Source: Marinomonas communis (GTDB lineage: Bacteria > Pseudomonadota > Gammaproteobacteria > Pseudomonadales > Marinomonadaceae). From it: 64,000 nucleotides of DNA. The stretch is from assembly GCF_004363305.1 (NCBI RefSeq), contig NZ_SNZA01000006.1, forward strand, positions 222,737 through 286,736. Direction: 5' to 3'. Positions 25,813 through 36,201 of the stretch are shown here, piece after piece. The notes under the pieces were generated by a model. It saw only the letters and a program-made list of their open reading frames with translations, did no database searches and was not told where the DNA came from. Both the position numbers and the translations under genes were made by a program. How positions within the stretch are numbered: the first letter of the stretch is position 1; each line of letters begins with the position of its first letter.

Positions 25813-27147
25813 GTGTCAAAGCCAAAGTACCAAGAAATCGCTGATGCCGTTATTCATCTTATTGACATAGGCCATTATAAAGAGGGAAGCAAACTGCCTA
25901 CCCATCGCGCGTTAGCAGCTGAGTACTCGACGACCCCCGTGACCATTGCTAAGGCCTATACTTTGCTAGCAGAACAAGGGCATATTGAATCCTTTGTCGG
26001 GCGGGGAAGCTTTGTAAAAAGTAAGTCCAGCTTGAGGCAGGCTATCCAGTCACAGTTTGTTGAAGATGAGTGGAATTTTTCTATTCTGCAGCCATGTCTT
26101 GCCCAACAACTCACAGCACTGCACCAGCAGATTAACCAGTGCTTTACCGAGACTGCCTCACCAGCGCTCTTTGGTTATATTGAAGACACAGGGAGCATCT
26201 CGCACAAAGAGGCAGGGATGCGTTGGTTACAACAGTTTGGTTTGCAAGTACGCTCCCCAGAGCATGTACTACTTACCAATGGCGCGCAGCATGCCTTATC
26301 AACTCTCATCGAACTATATTCTCAGCCGGGCGATAAAATCGCGGTAGAATCTCTGACCTATCCAGGAATCTTGTCGATTATTAAAGCGTTAGGTAGGGAG
26401 CCAATGGGAGTGGAGTTAGATGAGCAAGGTATGCGTCCTGAATGTCTACAAGAGGTATGCGAGCAGCATAAACCTAGCCTGGTGATTGTTGTGCCATCTC
26501 ATCAAAACCCAACCACCACCACCTTGTCTTTAGAGCGCCGTAAAGCCATTGCCAGCGTTATTCAAAAACACTCCACTTGGTTAATCGAAGACGATATCTA
26601 CAGTTTTTTAAACCCAGAAGTGATTGCGCCGATCACTAATCTAATCCCAGAAAAAAGCTTCTATATCAGCAGTTTATCTAAAGCCATTAGCCCCGGAATG
26701 CGCTGTGGCTATCTAAAAGCACCACAGAGCCAAATTGACAATTTGTCAGCCTATATTCGAACAATGATTTGGCTAGCCTCACCGATTAACTTTGAGGTAG
26801 CGACACAAATGATTAACTCAGGCCTTATCTTTCAACTGGCTGATCAGCAAAAGCGCATTGCGCAGCAACGGCAATCCGTCGCCAAAAGAGTTTTAAAGGA
26901 TGAAACGACTCTCTCCCAACAGAGCAGCTACCATATCTGGCTAACTCTGCCAGAGAATGTCGATACAGATAAGTTTGTCATGACAGCCAAAGAGCGCGGC
27001 ATGTTTTTAAGCAATGGACGCTATTTCTGCCATAACGAGGAATACAGTCAACATGTACGACTTTCATTAATGTCGATAGCAGATGATCAACATTTTGAAG
27101 AGGGCTTAGCGCAACTGAAGCATTTACTGGATCAAAGCAAGCTCTAA
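25813..27147 (+). CDS. MocR-family regulator (GntR domain plus PLP aminotransferase domain)
   Basis: Regulator of 444 residues. An N-terminal GntR winged helix (KLPTHRALAAEYSTTPVTIAKAYTLLAEQGHIESFVGRGSFV) is fused to a class I aminotransferase-like domain. That domain keeps the PLP Lys at about residue 290 (SSLSKAISPGMRCGY) and the SHQNPTT and EDDIYS motifs. The frame opens at a TTG, but the GTG at 25813 (SKPKYQEIADAV) with AGG seven bases before it fits the family start. MocR proteins sense amino acids or amines through PLP; TauR, controlling taurine use, is one example. It probably controls the divergent oxygenase/dehydrogenase/TSUP operon. Confidence 0.88.
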   Translation: MSKPKYQEIADAVIHLIDIGHYKEGSKLPTHRALAAEYSTTPVTIAKAYTLLAEQGHIESFVGRGSFVKSKSSLRQAIQSQFVEDEWNFSILQPCLAQQLTALHQQINQCFTETASPALFGYIEDTGSISHKEAGMRWLQQFGLQVRSPEHVLLTNGAQHALSTLIELYSQPGDKIAVESLTYPGILSIIKALGREPMGVELDEQGMRPECLQEVCEQHKPSLVIVVPSHQNPTTTTLSLERRKAIASVIQKHSTWLIEDDIYSFLNPEVIAPITNLIPEKSFYISSLSKAISPGMRCGYLKAPQSQIDNLSAYIRTMIWLASPINFEVATQMINSGLIFQLADQQKRIAQQRQSVAKRVLKDETTLSQQSSYHIWLTLPENVDTDKFVMTAKERGMFLSNGRYFCHNEEYSQHVRLSLMSIADDQHFEEGLAQLKHLLDQSKL

Positions 27148-27173
27148 TTATTTGCCATTATCAAATGAGATAA

Positions 27174-27216
27174 CAACATCACGCATGTTGGATATTACCC
27201 AACATGCGTGATGTTG
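27174..27216. terminator. Long hairpin between convergent MocR and pntB genes
   Basis: A perfect 18-bp inverted repeat, 27174-27191 with 27199-27216, around seven bases. No T tract follows on either strand, so it is an atypical terminator or may act otherwise on the two convergent transcripts. Confidence 0.55.
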
Positions 27217-27260
27217 ATCTAAGAATGCAAGTACTCTATTCGGCTGTGATTAAGCACATA

Positions 27261-28670
27261 TTAATCAGCAGCTAAATGCTTCAACAAGGCATCCACTGTC
27301 TGTTTCGCATCGCCGAACAACATACGCGTGTTGTCTTTGAAGAACAGTGGGTTTTCAACGCCTGCGTAACCGCGGCTCATTCCACGTTTAAGCACGATCG
27401 TATGTTTGCCTTTCCAAGGTTCTAGGACTGGCATACCCGCGATAGGGCTGTCTTCTACTTCGTTCGCCGCAGGGTTCACAATGTCGTTGGCACCGATCAC
27501 CACCGATACGTCTATTTTCGGGAAATCTTCATTGATTTCGTCCATTTCGTAAACGATGTCATAAGGTACTTTCGCTTCTGCGAGCAATACGTTCATGTGA
27601 CCCGGCATACGACCCGCAACTGGGTGGATACCAAAGCGCACGTTGACGCCTTTTTCACGCAATTTCTTAGTGATCTCGAATACAGTGTGCTGTGCTTGCG
27701 CTACCGCCATACCGTAACCTGGGATGATCATGACTTCTTTTGCAGATTCCAGCATGTGAGCAGCTTCTTCAGATTGGACTTCAACAATCTCGCCTTGCTC
27801 TTCTACCGCAGCGCCCGCTGCAGGAGATGCTTTTTTCTTCTTAGAGCCGATACCACCAAGGATAACGTTCAAGAACTTACGGTTCATCGCACGACACATG
27901 ATGTAAGACAGGATCGCACCCGAACTACCGACTAGGGCACCGACGACGATCAGCAAGTCGTTACCGAGCATGAAGCCCATTGCCGCGGCGGCCCACCCCG
28001 AATAGGAGTTCAGCATCGACACGACAACTGGCATGTCCGCCCCACCGATCGCGACCACTAGGTGGGCACCGAATAGCAACGCTAGGACAGTGATGATGGT
28101 TAGGTAAACCATACCATTCGCTGCACCGACCGCGGCGAATTCAACGATTAGGTACAAAGACACGAATACGATCGCAAGGTTGATCAAGTGACGACCCGGT
28201 AGCTGCAGTGGGTTACCCGATACTTTGCCGCTTAGTTTCAAGTAAGCAACCAAAGACCCCGTGAACGTAACCGCGCCGATAAAGATACCGAGAGAGGTTT
28301 CCACGTCATGGATACGCTGCGCCACAACCGACTCGTACACACCGTGACCTAACGCGTTAGCAAAGCCGACGAATACCGCCGCCAAACCGACCAAACTGTG
28401 TAGGATCGCTACCAATTCTGGCATCGATGTCATTTCGACACGTTTCGCTAGGACATAACCGATCACACCGCCAGGTACTAGACCCACTAGAAGTAAGCCG
28501 TAGTTATCGGTTACGGCACCGATGATGGTCACCGCCATCGCTAGGCCCATGCCTAGAATGCCGTAGATGTTACCGCGGCGCGCGCTTTCTTGGTGGCTCA
28601 AGCCCCCCAATGCCATGATAAATAAGGCACTGGCTCCGATGTAGGCAGCCGTCATTACTCCAAAGTTCAT
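27261..28670 (-). CDS. pntB: NAD(P) transhydrogenase subunit beta
   Basis: Membrane subunit of the proton-translocating transhydrogenase, 469 residues. It has about nine helices (domain II), then the soluble NADP(H)-binding domain III at the C-terminus. That domain is marked by [49 protein letters not shown] and [17 protein letters not shown] short charged segment (about 270-300) links the domains. It uses the proton gradient to make NADPH from NADH. It begins nine bases after pntA on the same strand and forms an operon with it. Confidence 0.96.
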   Translation of the reverse strand: MNFGVMTAAYIGASALFIMALGGLSHQESARRGNIYGILGMGLAMAVTIIGAVTDNYGLLLVGLVPGGVIGYVLAKRVEMTSMPELVAILHSLVGLAAVFVGFANALGHGVYESVVAQRIHDVETSLGIFIGAVTFTGSLVAYLKLSGKVSGNPLQLPGRHLINLAIVFVSLYLIVEFAAVGAANGMVYLTIITVLALLFGAHLVVAIGGADMPVVVSMLNSYSGWAAAAMGFMLGNDLLIVVGALVGSSGAILSYIMCRAMNRKFLNVILGGIGSKKKKASPAAGAAVEEQGEIVEVQSEEAAHMLESAKEVMIIPGYGMAVAQAQHTVFEITKKLREKGVNVRFGIHPVAGRMPGHMNVLLAEAKVPYDIVYEMDEINEDFPKIDVSVVIGANDIVNPAANEVEDSPIAGMPVLEPWKGKHTIVLKRGMSRGYAGVENPLFFKDNTRMLFGDAKQTVDALLKHLAAD

Positions 28671-28679
28671 TGTCGTCTC

Positions 28680-30245
28680 CTACTTACGGAACATTTTCAG
28701 CATACGATGGGTCACGGCAAAGCCGCCGACGATGTTAATGCTGGTGATAAAGATGGCTAACGCCGCGAGTATCGCGACCACTGAGCTGTCATTAGAGATC
28801 TGTGTCAACGCACCAACGACAATGATGCTACTGATGGCATTGGTCACACTCATAAGAGGCGTATGCAACGAGTGGCTCACACCCCACACCACCATGTAAC
28901 CGACGAAACACGACAGAACAAAAACGGTTAAGTGTCCCATAAATTCAGCAGGCGCAACGCTCCCGATGCCCATTAGCAATACCCCAACAATGAAGACAGG
29001 GATAAGGAAACCAAACGCACTGGGCTTCTTCTCTTCTTTCTTGGCTGCTTTTGCCTCCGGCAAAGGCTCGCTTACATCGCTCTTCGGTGCAGCCGACAAA
29101 CGCGGTGCTGGTGGTGGCCAAGTGATGTTGCCTTGTTTCACCACGGTTGCGCCACGAATGACTTCGTCTTCCATGTTCAGGTCAATCTGACCGTCTTTGT
29201 TCGGACACAACTCTGTTAGCAGGTGGTAGATGTTGGTGGCAAACAATTGGCTCGACTGCGCCGCCATACGACTTGGCAAGTTGGTGTAACCAATCATAGT
29301 GACACCGTGCTTATGCACGACCTCATTGGCTTGGGTCAGCTTACAGTTACCGCCCGTTTCGGCCGCCAAGTCCACGATCACACTGCCTGGTTTCATTGAG
29401 CGCACCATTTGTTCAGTGATCAATTCTGGCGCGGGTTTACCTGGAATGAGTGCGGTGGTGATGATGATGTCCACGTCTTTCGCTTGCTCTGCGAATAAGG
29501 CCATTTCTGCGGCAATGAACTCAGGGCTCATAGTTTTAGCGTAACCGCCTTCGCCACTGCCATCTTCGTCTTTGAAATTTAGAACAAGGAATTCAGCGTC
29601 CATACTTTCTACTTGTTCTTTGACTTCCGGACGCGTGTCGAAGGCACGAACAATCGCACCCATACTTTTCGCAGCACCAATCGCTGCCAAGCCGGCAACC
29701 CCAGCTCCGATGACCAATACTTTCGCTGGCGGCACTTTACCCGCTGCCGTAATTTGGCCTGTGAAGAAACGACCAAAGTGTTGCGCTGCTTCCACGACCG
29801 CACGGTAACCGGCGATGTTGGCCATCGAGCTCAACACGTCCATTTTTTGTGCGCGGGAAATACGAGGCACGGCATCTAACGCCACCGCATTGGTGCCACG
29901 AGCAGCCAATTCGTTCAACTTGGCAGAATTTTGCGCAGGATAGAGAGTGCTAATCAGCATCTGATCTTTACCGAGTAGCTCAATGCCGTAAAAGCCTAGC
30001 TCTGGGTGCTCAATCGGTGGGCGCACTTTTATCAGGATATCTGAATCGTGCCACAGTGCTTTGGTATCACTGGTCACTTCCACGCCCGCCGCAATGTAAG
30101 CGTCGTCTGAGTAAGACGCCGCTTCACCTGCCCCGCTTTCAATGACCAAATCAAAGCCGAGCTGCTTAACCCTTTCCGCGACCACGGGGGTCATGGCCAC
30201 CCGCAGCTCGCCGTCTTCTATCTCTTTTGGTATTCCAATCTTCAT
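28680..30245 (-). CDS. pntA: NAD(P) transhydrogenase subunit alpha
   Basis: NAD(H)-binding subunit of 521 residues, in one chain as in E. coli (510). The N-terminal domain I starts [20 protein letters not shown] and has the dinucleotide motif [22 protein letters not shown] and the mobile-loop region with [18 protein letters not shown] charged alanine/lysine/glutamate-rich linker (about 395-415) leads to four C-terminal membrane helices. It is divergent from the formate dehydrogenase operon, so the two energy-linked systems may be co-regulated; no shared operator is evident by eye. Confidence 0.96.
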   Translation of the reverse strand: MKIGIPKEIEDGELRVAMTPVVAERVKQLGFDLVIESGAGEAASYSDDAYIAAGVEVTSDTKALWHDSDILIKVRPPIEHPELGFYGIELLGKDQMLISTLYPAQNSAKLNELAARGTNAVALDAVPRISRAQKMDVLSSMANIAGYRAVVEAAQHFGRFFTGQITAAGKVPPAKVLVIGAGVAGLAAIGAAKSMGAIVRAFDTRPEVKEQVESMDAEFLVLNFKDEDGSGEGGYAKTMSPEFIAAEMALFAEQAKDVDIIITTALIPGKPAPELITEQMVRSMKPGSVIVDLAAETGGNCKLTQANEVVHKHGVTMIGYTNLPSRMAAQSSQLFATNIYHLLTELCPNKDGQIDLNMEDEVIRGATVVKQGNITWPPPAPRLSAAPKSDVSEPLPEAKAAKKEEKKPSAFGFLIPVFIVGVLLMGIGSVAPAEFMGHLTVFVLSCFVGYMVVWGVSHSLHTPLMSVTNAISSIIVVGALTQISNDSSVVAILAALAIFITSINIVGGFAVTHRMLKMFRK

Positions 30246-30775
30246 AATGATGCCGTAATTATTTTTATCCCAGTTGTCACCAACACATAGTTACTCGCTC
30301 ACTAACAGTGCTTTTGCACGCTCTTAAATTGAGCACCACAACCCACAATGGAGCGTCAGCCATTAGAAACTAGCGTCCTGTGATGCTCTTGCACACGAGC
30401 GTCAGGACAAGACTCGATTACGACGGCTCAGCAAAGATCGCGTGTTCAAACAACGGCAAACGCCCAATGTATAAGGGTGTGTTTAAGCCATGCCCTTCTA
30501 TACTGGTTAAGTGATCTGTCGCAATGATCGATGGAAAAGCGCGAGGAAATGCGTCATTCATTCCGAATGTGTCGCAATAAGATAAATGACCCAAAATTGG
30601 CTGTGCTACTGTGCCAGCAGTTTTGAACATAGGAAGGCATTTGGCAGATTCAACACGCTGCAGGAGCGGCTTGAATCGATGACCTCATGCGGATGCCTTA
30701 CCACTACAATAATAAGTAACACTTCCACCAGCTTACGAGGCCAACTTCGTGACTGGACAATAGGAGGAGACCGCC
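30246..30775. other. 530-bp non-coding interval between pntA and fdsG
   Basis: This divergent intergenic region must hold both promoters. I see no convincing -35/-10 pair and no sigma-54 site with correct spacing. A 70-codon minus-strand frame (30418-30630) has no start context or family resemblance and is not called. The only clear element is AGGAGG just before fdsG. No LysR-type FdsR regulator gene is present here. Confidence 0.6.
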
Positions 30776-31276
30776 ATGACCACATCGAAAGCTGTTGCCT
30801 GGGAGCCAGTCACCGCGCAAGCCTTAATCGATGACCTTAAGTCAAAGCCAGGCGCTTTGCTGCCGATTCTACATGCCATCCAAGATCGCTTTTCCTTTAT
30901 CCCAGAGGAAGCTGTGGCGTTGATTGCCCAGTCCTTAACTTTAAGCCGTGCCGAAGTACATGGCGTGATCAGTTTTTATCACCATTTTCGTACCCAGCAA
31001 CCTGGGCGTCACGTGGTAGAGATTTGTCGCGCAGAAGCGTGTCAGGCACAAGGTTCGCGAGCACTAGAAGACCATGCCAAAGCTGCTCTGGGGGTGGATT
31101 ACCATCAGACAACAGCAGACCGCAACATTACCCTTGAGCCGGTTTATTGCTTGGGCAATTGCTCTTGTGGCCCCTCTATTCGTGTGGGCGATGAGATCCA
31201 TGCGGACGTGGATGCAACCCGTTTTGATGAGCTTGTGGAAGGGCTAAAAACGGACAGAGTGGAGATTCTGCTATGA
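30776..31276 (+). CDS. fdsG: NAD-dependent formate dehydrogenase gamma subunit (NuoE-like)
   Basis: Electron-transfer subunit of 166 residues resembling the 24-kDa NuoE subunit of complex I. It carries a thioredoxin-like [2Fe-2S] domain with the ligands in [10 protein letters not shown] and CLGNCSCG, and the upstream [18 protein letters not shown] and GVISFYHHF helices. It passes electrons within the soluble formate dehydrogenase in the cytoplasm. AGGAGG precedes the ATG. Its stop overlaps the fdsB start by 4 bases, so translation is coupled. Confidence 0.93.
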   Translation: MTTSKAVAWEPVTAQALIDDLKSKPGALLPILHAIQDRFSFIPEEAVALIAQSLTLSRAEVHGVISFYHHFRTQQPGRHVVEICRAEACQAQGSRALEDHAKAALGVDYHQTTADRNITLEPVYCLGNCSCGPSIRVGDEIHADVDATRFDELVEGLKTDRVEILL

Positions 31277-32847
31277 CATTTCGTATTCACGTTCCTTCGG
31301 ATACCACGGCCAAAGCACGTGGCGCTGATCGCATCGCGCGTCTGATTGAAATCGTAGCGCAAGAGCACAAGATTGATGTTGAAGTACGTCGTAATGGTAC
31401 CCGCGGTCTTTACTGGCTAGAAACTTTGGTAGAAGTCGACACTGACGCAGGTCGATACGGCTTTGGCCCAGTAAAAGAAGGCGATATCGAGTCGTTGTTT
31501 GCTGCAGAGTTCTACAAGGGCAATGTAGAGCACTCGCTAGCAGTCGGTTTAGTAGAAGACATCCCTTACCTAAAACGTCAGGAGCGTTTCACATTCTCAC
31601 GCCTAGGCATTACTGATCCACTTTCACTTGAAGACTACCAAGCCAAAGATGGCTTCAAAGGTCTGGAAAACGCAATCAAACTGTCATCACAAGAAATCGT
31701 TGATACAGTAAAAGAATCCGGCCTACGCGGTCGTGGTGGTGCAGCGTTCCCAACAGGCATCAAGTGGCAAACCGTCCTAGACGTTGAATCACCAAAAGGT
31801 CAAAAGTACATCGTCTGTAACGCCGACGAAGGTGACTCTGGTACCTTCGCTGACCGTTTGGTGATGGAGTGTGATCCCTTCATGCTAATTGAAGGCATGA
31901 TCATCGCAGGTCTCGCTGTCGGTGCCACGCAAGGTTACATCTACTGTCGTTCTGAGTACCCACTGGCGATCGAAAACCTAAACAGCGCTATCCAAACCGC
32001 TTACGACAACAACCTATTGGGGGCTGACATCCAAGGTAGTGGTAAACACTTCGACCTAGAGGTGCGTATGGGTGCGGGGGCTTACATCTGTGGTGAAGAA
32101 ACCTCATTACTCGAGAGCTTAGAAGGCAAACGAGGTCTAGTACGTGCTAAGCCACCATTGCCAGCAATCGTTGGTCTGTTCGGTCAACCAACGGTTGTGA
32201 ACAACGTACTGTCCCTAGCAGCGGTCCCCTTCATTCTTGATAAGGGTGCCAAAGCCTACGCGGATGTCGGTGTCGGTCGCTCACGCGGCACGCTGCCTTT
32301 CCAAGTTACAGGTAACGTAAAATTCGGTGGTTTGGTGGAACTCGCCTTCGGCCCAACACTAAAAGAGCTGATGTTTGAATTCGGTGGCGGTACCCGCAGT
32401 GGTCGTCCGCTACGGGCGGTTCAGGTGGGTGGCCCACTCGGTGCTTACCTACCCGAAAGCCAGTGGGATACGCCACTTGGCTACGAAGAGTTTAGCCAGA
32501 AACAAGCCGTGCTGGGGCACGGTGGCGTGGTGATGTTTGATGACACAGTGGACATGAGTGAGCAAGCCCGCTTCTCTATGGAATTCTGTGTGGCCGAGTC
32601 TTGTGGTAAGTGTACACCTTGCCGTATTGGCTCAACTCGCGGTGTCGAAGTGATCGACCGTATTCGCGCTGGCAAAAACGTCGATGCCAATATGGAACTG
32701 TTAATGGATCTCTGTGAAACCATGCTAGACGGTTCCCTTTGTGCCATGGGCGGTATGACGCCATTCCCAGTCCAAAGTGCCATGCAGCACTTTACTGAGG
32801 ACTTCGTTAAGAATGCAGCTTCAGCGACCCAAGCGAAGGAGGTCTGA
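31273..32847 (+). CDS. fdsB: NAD-dependent formate dehydrogenase beta subunit (NuoF-like)
   Basis: FMN and NADH-binding subunit of 524 residues, homologous to NuoF with a short NuoE-like N-terminal extension. The glycine-rich [16 protein letters not shown] binds FMN/NADH, and [14 protein letters not shown] and [19 protein letters not shown] are the other NuoF blocks. The C-terminal [4Fe-4S] ligands are in [16 protein letters not shown]. It hands electrons from formate to NAD+. It lies between fdsG (4-base overlap) and fdsA (2-base gap). Confidence 0.95.
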   Translation: MTFRIHVPSDTTAKARGADRIARLIEIVAQEHKIDVEVRRNGTRGLYWLETLVEVDTDAGRYGFGPVKEGDIESLFAAEFYKGNVEHSLAVGLVEDIPYLKRQERFTFSRLGITDPLSLEDYQAKDGFKGLENAIKLSSQEIVDTVKESGLRGRGGAAFPTGIKWQTVLDVESPKGQKYIVCNADEGDSGTFADRLVMECDPFMLIEGMIIAGLAVGATQGYIYCRSEYPLAIENLNSAIQTAYDNNLLGADIQGSGKHFDLEVRMGAGAYICGEETSLLESLEGKRGLVRAKPPLPAIVGLFGQPTVVNNVLSLAAVPFILDKGAKAYADVGVGRSRGTLPFQVTGNVKFGGLVELAFGPTLKELMFEFGGGTRSGRPLRAVQVGGPLGAYLPESQWDTPLGYEEFSQKQAVLGHGGVVMFDDTVDMSEQARFSMEFCVAESCGKCTPCRIGSTRGVEVIDRIRAGKNVDANMELLMDLCETMLDGSLCAMGGMTPFPVQSAMQHFTEDFVKNAASATQAKEV

Positions 32848-32849
32848 TC

Positions 32850-35726
32850 ATGTTGCAACATTTTGACCCTAATAAGGATTACGGCACCCCTGCATCTCTG
32901 AGCGAAAAGCTGGTGACACTCGAAATCGACGGTGTGGAAGTGACTGTACCAGAAGGTACATCAGTGATGCGCGCGGCGGCGATGTATGACATCAACATCC
33001 CGAAACTTTGTGCGACAGACAATCTAGAAGCCTTCGGCTCTTGCCGTATCTGTGCCGTTCAAATCGAAGGCCGTCGTGGTACGCCTGCGTCTTGTACCAC
33101 GCCTGTGGATGCGGGTATGAAAGTCACGACGCAAAACGACAAGCTAGCTAAGCTGCGTCGTAACATCATGGAGCTGTACATCTCTGATCACCCGCTAGAC
33201 TGTCTAACTTGTCCAGCAAACGGTGACTGTGAGCTACAGAACATGGCGGGGGCGGTAGGCCTACGTGAAGTACGTTACGGCTTCGAAGGCAACAACCACC
33301 TACATGCTGAAAAAGACCAATCTAACCCTTACTTCACCTTCGATGCGAGCAAATGTATCGTCTGTTCACGCTGTGTACGCGCTTGTTCTGAAGTACAAGG
33401 TACCTTTGCACTGACCATCGATGGTCGTGGTTTTGACTCGAAAGTGGCAGCTGGCCAAAATGAGCAATTCCTGGATTCTGAGTGTGTGTCCTGTGGTGCC
33501 TGTGTGCAAGCCTGTCCAACCGCAACACTAATGGAAAACTCGGTCATCGACATGGGGACACCAGAGCACAGTGTGACCACAACCTGTGCTTACTGTGGTG
33601 TCGGCTGTTCTTTCAAAGCTGAAATGAAAGGCGATCAGTTAGTACGCATGGTTCCAGCGAAAGACGGCGATGCCAACCATGGTCACTCTTGTGTTAAAGG
33701 TCGTTTCGCATTCGGTTACGCCACCCACAAAGACCGTATCAAAGCGCCTATGATCCGTGACTCAATCGACCAGCCTTGGAAAGAAGTTAGCTGGGAAGAA
33801 GCGATCGGTTTCGCGGCGAAACGTCTAAAAGACATCCAAGCGCAATACGGCCGAGAAAGTATCGGTGGTATTACATCTTCTCGTTGTACCAACGAAGAAA
33901 CTTACTTGGTTCAGAAACTGATCCGTGCGGCATTCGGTAACAACAACACCGATACCTGTGCGCGTGTCTGTCACAGCCCAACCGGTTACGGTCTGAAGCA
34001 AACCCTAGGTGAATCAGCGGGGACACAAACCTTTGACTCGGTGATGTTCTCTGACTGTATCCTTGTGATCGGTGCCAATCCGACAGATGCTCATCCAGTA
34101 TTCGGCTCGCTAATGCGTCGTCGTTTACGTGAAGGCGCAAGCTTGATCGTGACCGACCCACGTGAGATCGACCTACTGAGCACACCACACCTAGGCGACG
34201 CAACACACTTGCCACTACGCCCAGGCACCAACGTTGCGATGGTCAACGCCCTAGCACACGTGGTGGTGACGGAAGGCTACGAAGACAAAGAATTTATCGC
34301 GTCTCGTTGTGACACGAAAGCCTACTCGAAATGGCGCGAGTTCATTATCGATGAACGTCATGCACCAGAAGCGGTAGAAGCCATCACAGGCGTCAGTGCA
34401 GAGAAAGTACGTGCAGCCGCACGTAAGTTCGCCACTGCAAAAAACGCATCGATTTACTATGGTCTTGGTGTAACAGAGCACAGCCAAGGTTCGACAACGG
34501 TCATGGGGATCGCCAACCTTGCCCTAGCAACCGGTAACATCGGTCGTGAAGGTGTGGGGGTAAACCCGCTACGTGGTCAGAACAACGTGCAAGGTTCTTG
34601 TGACATGGGCTCTTTCCCTCACGAGCTGCCAGGCTACCAACACGTCGCAGATTCTGTTGCCCGTGCCCGCTTCGAAAAAGCATGGGGCGTTGAACTGGAC
34701 GACGAGCCAGGCCTGCGTATTCCAAACATGTTCGATGCTGCACTCGCTGGTGAATTCCGCGCCATGTATGTTCAAGGTGAGGACATCGCTCAGTCTGACC
34801 CGAACACACAACACGTTGAAGCGGCATTGTCGGCGTTAGATTGCTTGATCGTACAAGATATCTTCTTGAACGAAACAGCAAAATACGCGCACGTATTGCT
34901 ACCAGGTTCTACTTTCCTAGAGAAAAACGGCACCTTCACCAACGCTGAACGTCGTATCAACCGCGTTCGTAAAGTGATGGCGCCAGTTGCAGGTAAAGAA
35001 GACTGGGAAGTAACGGTAGATCTTGCCAACGCATTGGGTTACCCAATGAGCTACTCTCACCCATCTGAAATCATGGATGAGATTGCTAGCCTAACACCAA
35101 GCTTCGCTAACGTAAGTTACGAGCGTTTAGAAGAGCACGGCAGCTTACAGTGGCCATGTAACGATGCCTTCCCAATGGGCTCGCCAATTATGCACACGGA
35201 AAGCTTCCCAATCGGCGACGAAGGTAAAGCGAAATTTGCGGTCACAGAATTCGTTCCAACAACAGAGCGTGCCAACAGCCGTTTCCCACTGTTGCTAACG
35301 ACTGGTCGCATCTTGAGCCAATACAATGTCGGTGCACAAACCCGTCGTACCGACAACCAAGCGTGGCATGATGAGGACATCCTTGAACTGCATCCTCATG
35401 ATGCAGAAGAACGCGGCATCAAGACCGGTGACTGGCTGGGTATCACCAGTCGTGCAGGTCATACGGTATTGCGTGCGCGTGTTGCTGAACGTATGCAACC
35501 TGGCGTGGTGTACACAACGTTCCACCACCCGGGTAGCGGTGCCAACGTCATCACCACGAACAACTCAGACTGGGCAACGAACTGCCCTGAGTACAAGGTC
35601 ACTGCGGTACAAGTTGAGAAAGTATCTCAGCCATCACAATGGCAGAAGAACTTCCAAGACAACCACGAACGCCAGTACGAGTTCTTACGTGGCTCAGCTT
35701 CTTCTGAAGCCAAAGCGATTAAATAA
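32850..35726 (+). CDS. fdsA: NAD-dependent formate dehydrogenase alpha subunit, molybdo-enzyme
   Basis: Catalytic subunit of 958 residues. It begins with a [2Fe-2S] ferredoxin domain (KLCATDNLEAFGSCRICAVQ), then a His/Cys3 cluster (HPLDCLTCPANGDC) and two [4Fe-4S] motifs (CIVCSRCVRAC, CVSCGACVQAC). The molybdopterin domain starts at TTTCAYCGVGC. The metal ligand is Cys374 (ARVCHSPTGYG), an ordinary TGT codon and not selenocysteine. The C-terminal cofactor-binding domain ends near FHHPGSGANVITTNNSDWATNCPEYK. It oxidises formate to CO2. This matches the soluble FdsA of Cupriavidus and Rhodobacter types. Confidence 0.96.
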   Translation: MLQHFDPNKDYGTPASLSEKLVTLEIDGVEVTVPEGTSVMRAAAMYDINIPKLCATDNLEAFGSCRICAVQIEGRRGTPASCTTPVDAGMKVTTQNDKLAKLRRNIMELYISDHPLDCLTCPANGDCELQNMAGAVGLREVRYGFEGNNHLHAEKDQSNPYFTFDASKCIVCSRCVRACSEVQGTFALTIDGRGFDSKVAAGQNEQFLDSECVSCGACVQACPTATLMENSVIDMGTPEHSVTTTCAYCGVGCSFKAEMKGDQLVRMVPAKDGDANHGHSCVKGRFAFGYATHKDRIKAPMIRDSIDQPWKEVSWEEAIGFAAKRLKDIQAQYGRESIGGITSSRCTNEETYLVQKLIRAAFGNNNTDTCARVCHSPTGYGLKQTLGESAGTQTFDSVMFSDCILVIGANPTDAHPVFGSLMRRRLREGASLIVTDPREIDLLSTPHLGDATHLPLRPGTNVAMVNALAHVVVTEGYEDKEFIASRCDTKAYSKWREFIIDERHAPEAVEAITGVSAEKVRAAARKFATAKNASIYYGLGVTEHSQGSTTVMGIANLALATGNIGREGVGVNPLRGQNNVQGSCDMGSFPHELPGYQHVADSVARARFEKAWGVELDDEPGLRIPNMFDAALAGEFRAMYVQGEDIAQSDPNTQHVEAALSALDCLIVQDIFLNETAKYAHVLLPGSTFLEKNGTFTNAERRINRVRKVMAPVAGKEDWEVTVDLANALGYPMSYSHPSEIMDEIASLTPSFANVSYERLEEHGSLQWPCNDAFPMGSPIMHTESFPIGDEGKAKFAVTEFVPTTERANSRFPLLLTTGRILSQYNVGAQTRRTDNQAWHDEDILELHPHDAEERGIKTGDWLGITSRAGHTVLRARVAERMQPGVVYTTFHHPGSGANVITTNNSDWATNCPEYKVTAVQVEKVSQPSQWQKNFQDNHERQYEFLRGSASSEAKAIK

Positions 35727-35746
35727 GTAGGTATTGAGAGAGCACT

Positions 35747-35986
35747 ATGTTTCATACTGAAGAAGAAAGCATCGTTACCATGATCAACCACATTGCGCAA
35801 AACAATGTGAGTGCGGGGACTGAATCAGACGTGGCGGATATGGTGGAAAGCCATATCACCAAATTCTGGTCGCGCCGCATGAAGAAGATCCTAGCGGAGC
35901 AACTTGCAACGGGAACAGAAGAGTTTGAGCCTGCTGCAAAAGTTGCCGCGCAACGTATCTCTGACAAGCTAGCCGAAAAGGCTTAA
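35747..35986 (+). CDS. fdsD: Formate dehydrogenase delta subunit
   Basis: Small protein of 79 residues matching FdsD: an N-terminal helix (MINHIAQN), then VADMVESHITKFWSRRMKKIL, the conserved IxxFWxxRM segment. FdsD is needed for an active complex in other bacteria, though its exact role is unclear. It follows fdsA by 20 bases and ends the operon. In Cupriavidus an fdsC (FdhD-type sulfurtransferase) gene lies between fdsA and fdsD; here it is absent. A second Met (35780) is an alternative start. Confidence 0.88.
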   Translation: MFHTEEESIVTMINHIAQNNVSAGTESDVADMVESHITKFWSRRMKKILAEQLATGTEEFEPAAKVAAQRISDKLAEKA

Positions 35987-36000
35987 GGTCTATCCTAGCT

Positions 36001-36031
36001 AAATGTCAGGCGCTTTCCGCGCCTGACATTT
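36001..36031 (+). terminator. Terminator of the fds operon
   Basis: AAATGTCAGGCGC (36001-36013) pairs perfectly with GCGCCTGACATTT (36019-36031) around five bases. The T run is short. Confidence 0.8.
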
Positions 36032-36201
36032 ACACCGACTTAACATAAGCCAATTACTGTGCAGGCTTTGTTAACCTCACTGACACAAGCTCAAATCTCC
36101 TAGGCTTTCACTGACAATTGATACTGAGTTAATCGACTTTTCAGTGTGTGGTTTTGTTTTACATTAAACAGATCGAAACACAGGAACTGGAGTGTGGCCT
36201 C

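Noticed and set aside
30418..30630. 70-codon minus-strand frame in the pntA-fdsG interval
   Set aside because: No ribosome-binding site, no family resemblance, and composition typical of non-coding DNA.
30640..30670. Possible sigma-54 promoter (TGGCAG ... GCTGCA) upstream of fdsG
   Set aside because: The distance between the GG and GC elements is wrong for a -24/-12 promoter.
32481..32861. 126-codon minus-strand frame inside fdsB
   Set aside because: Antisense shadow of a strongly conserved NuoF-like gene, without its own start signals.
33957..33980. Selenocysteine at the formate dehydrogenase active site
   Set aside because: The codon at the metal ligand is TGT (Cys374), and no in-frame TGA occurs there.
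34501..34881. 126-codon and similar frames inside fdsA on both strands
   Set aside because: They lie entirely within a clear 958-residue molybdo-enzyme gene and arise from its codon bias.
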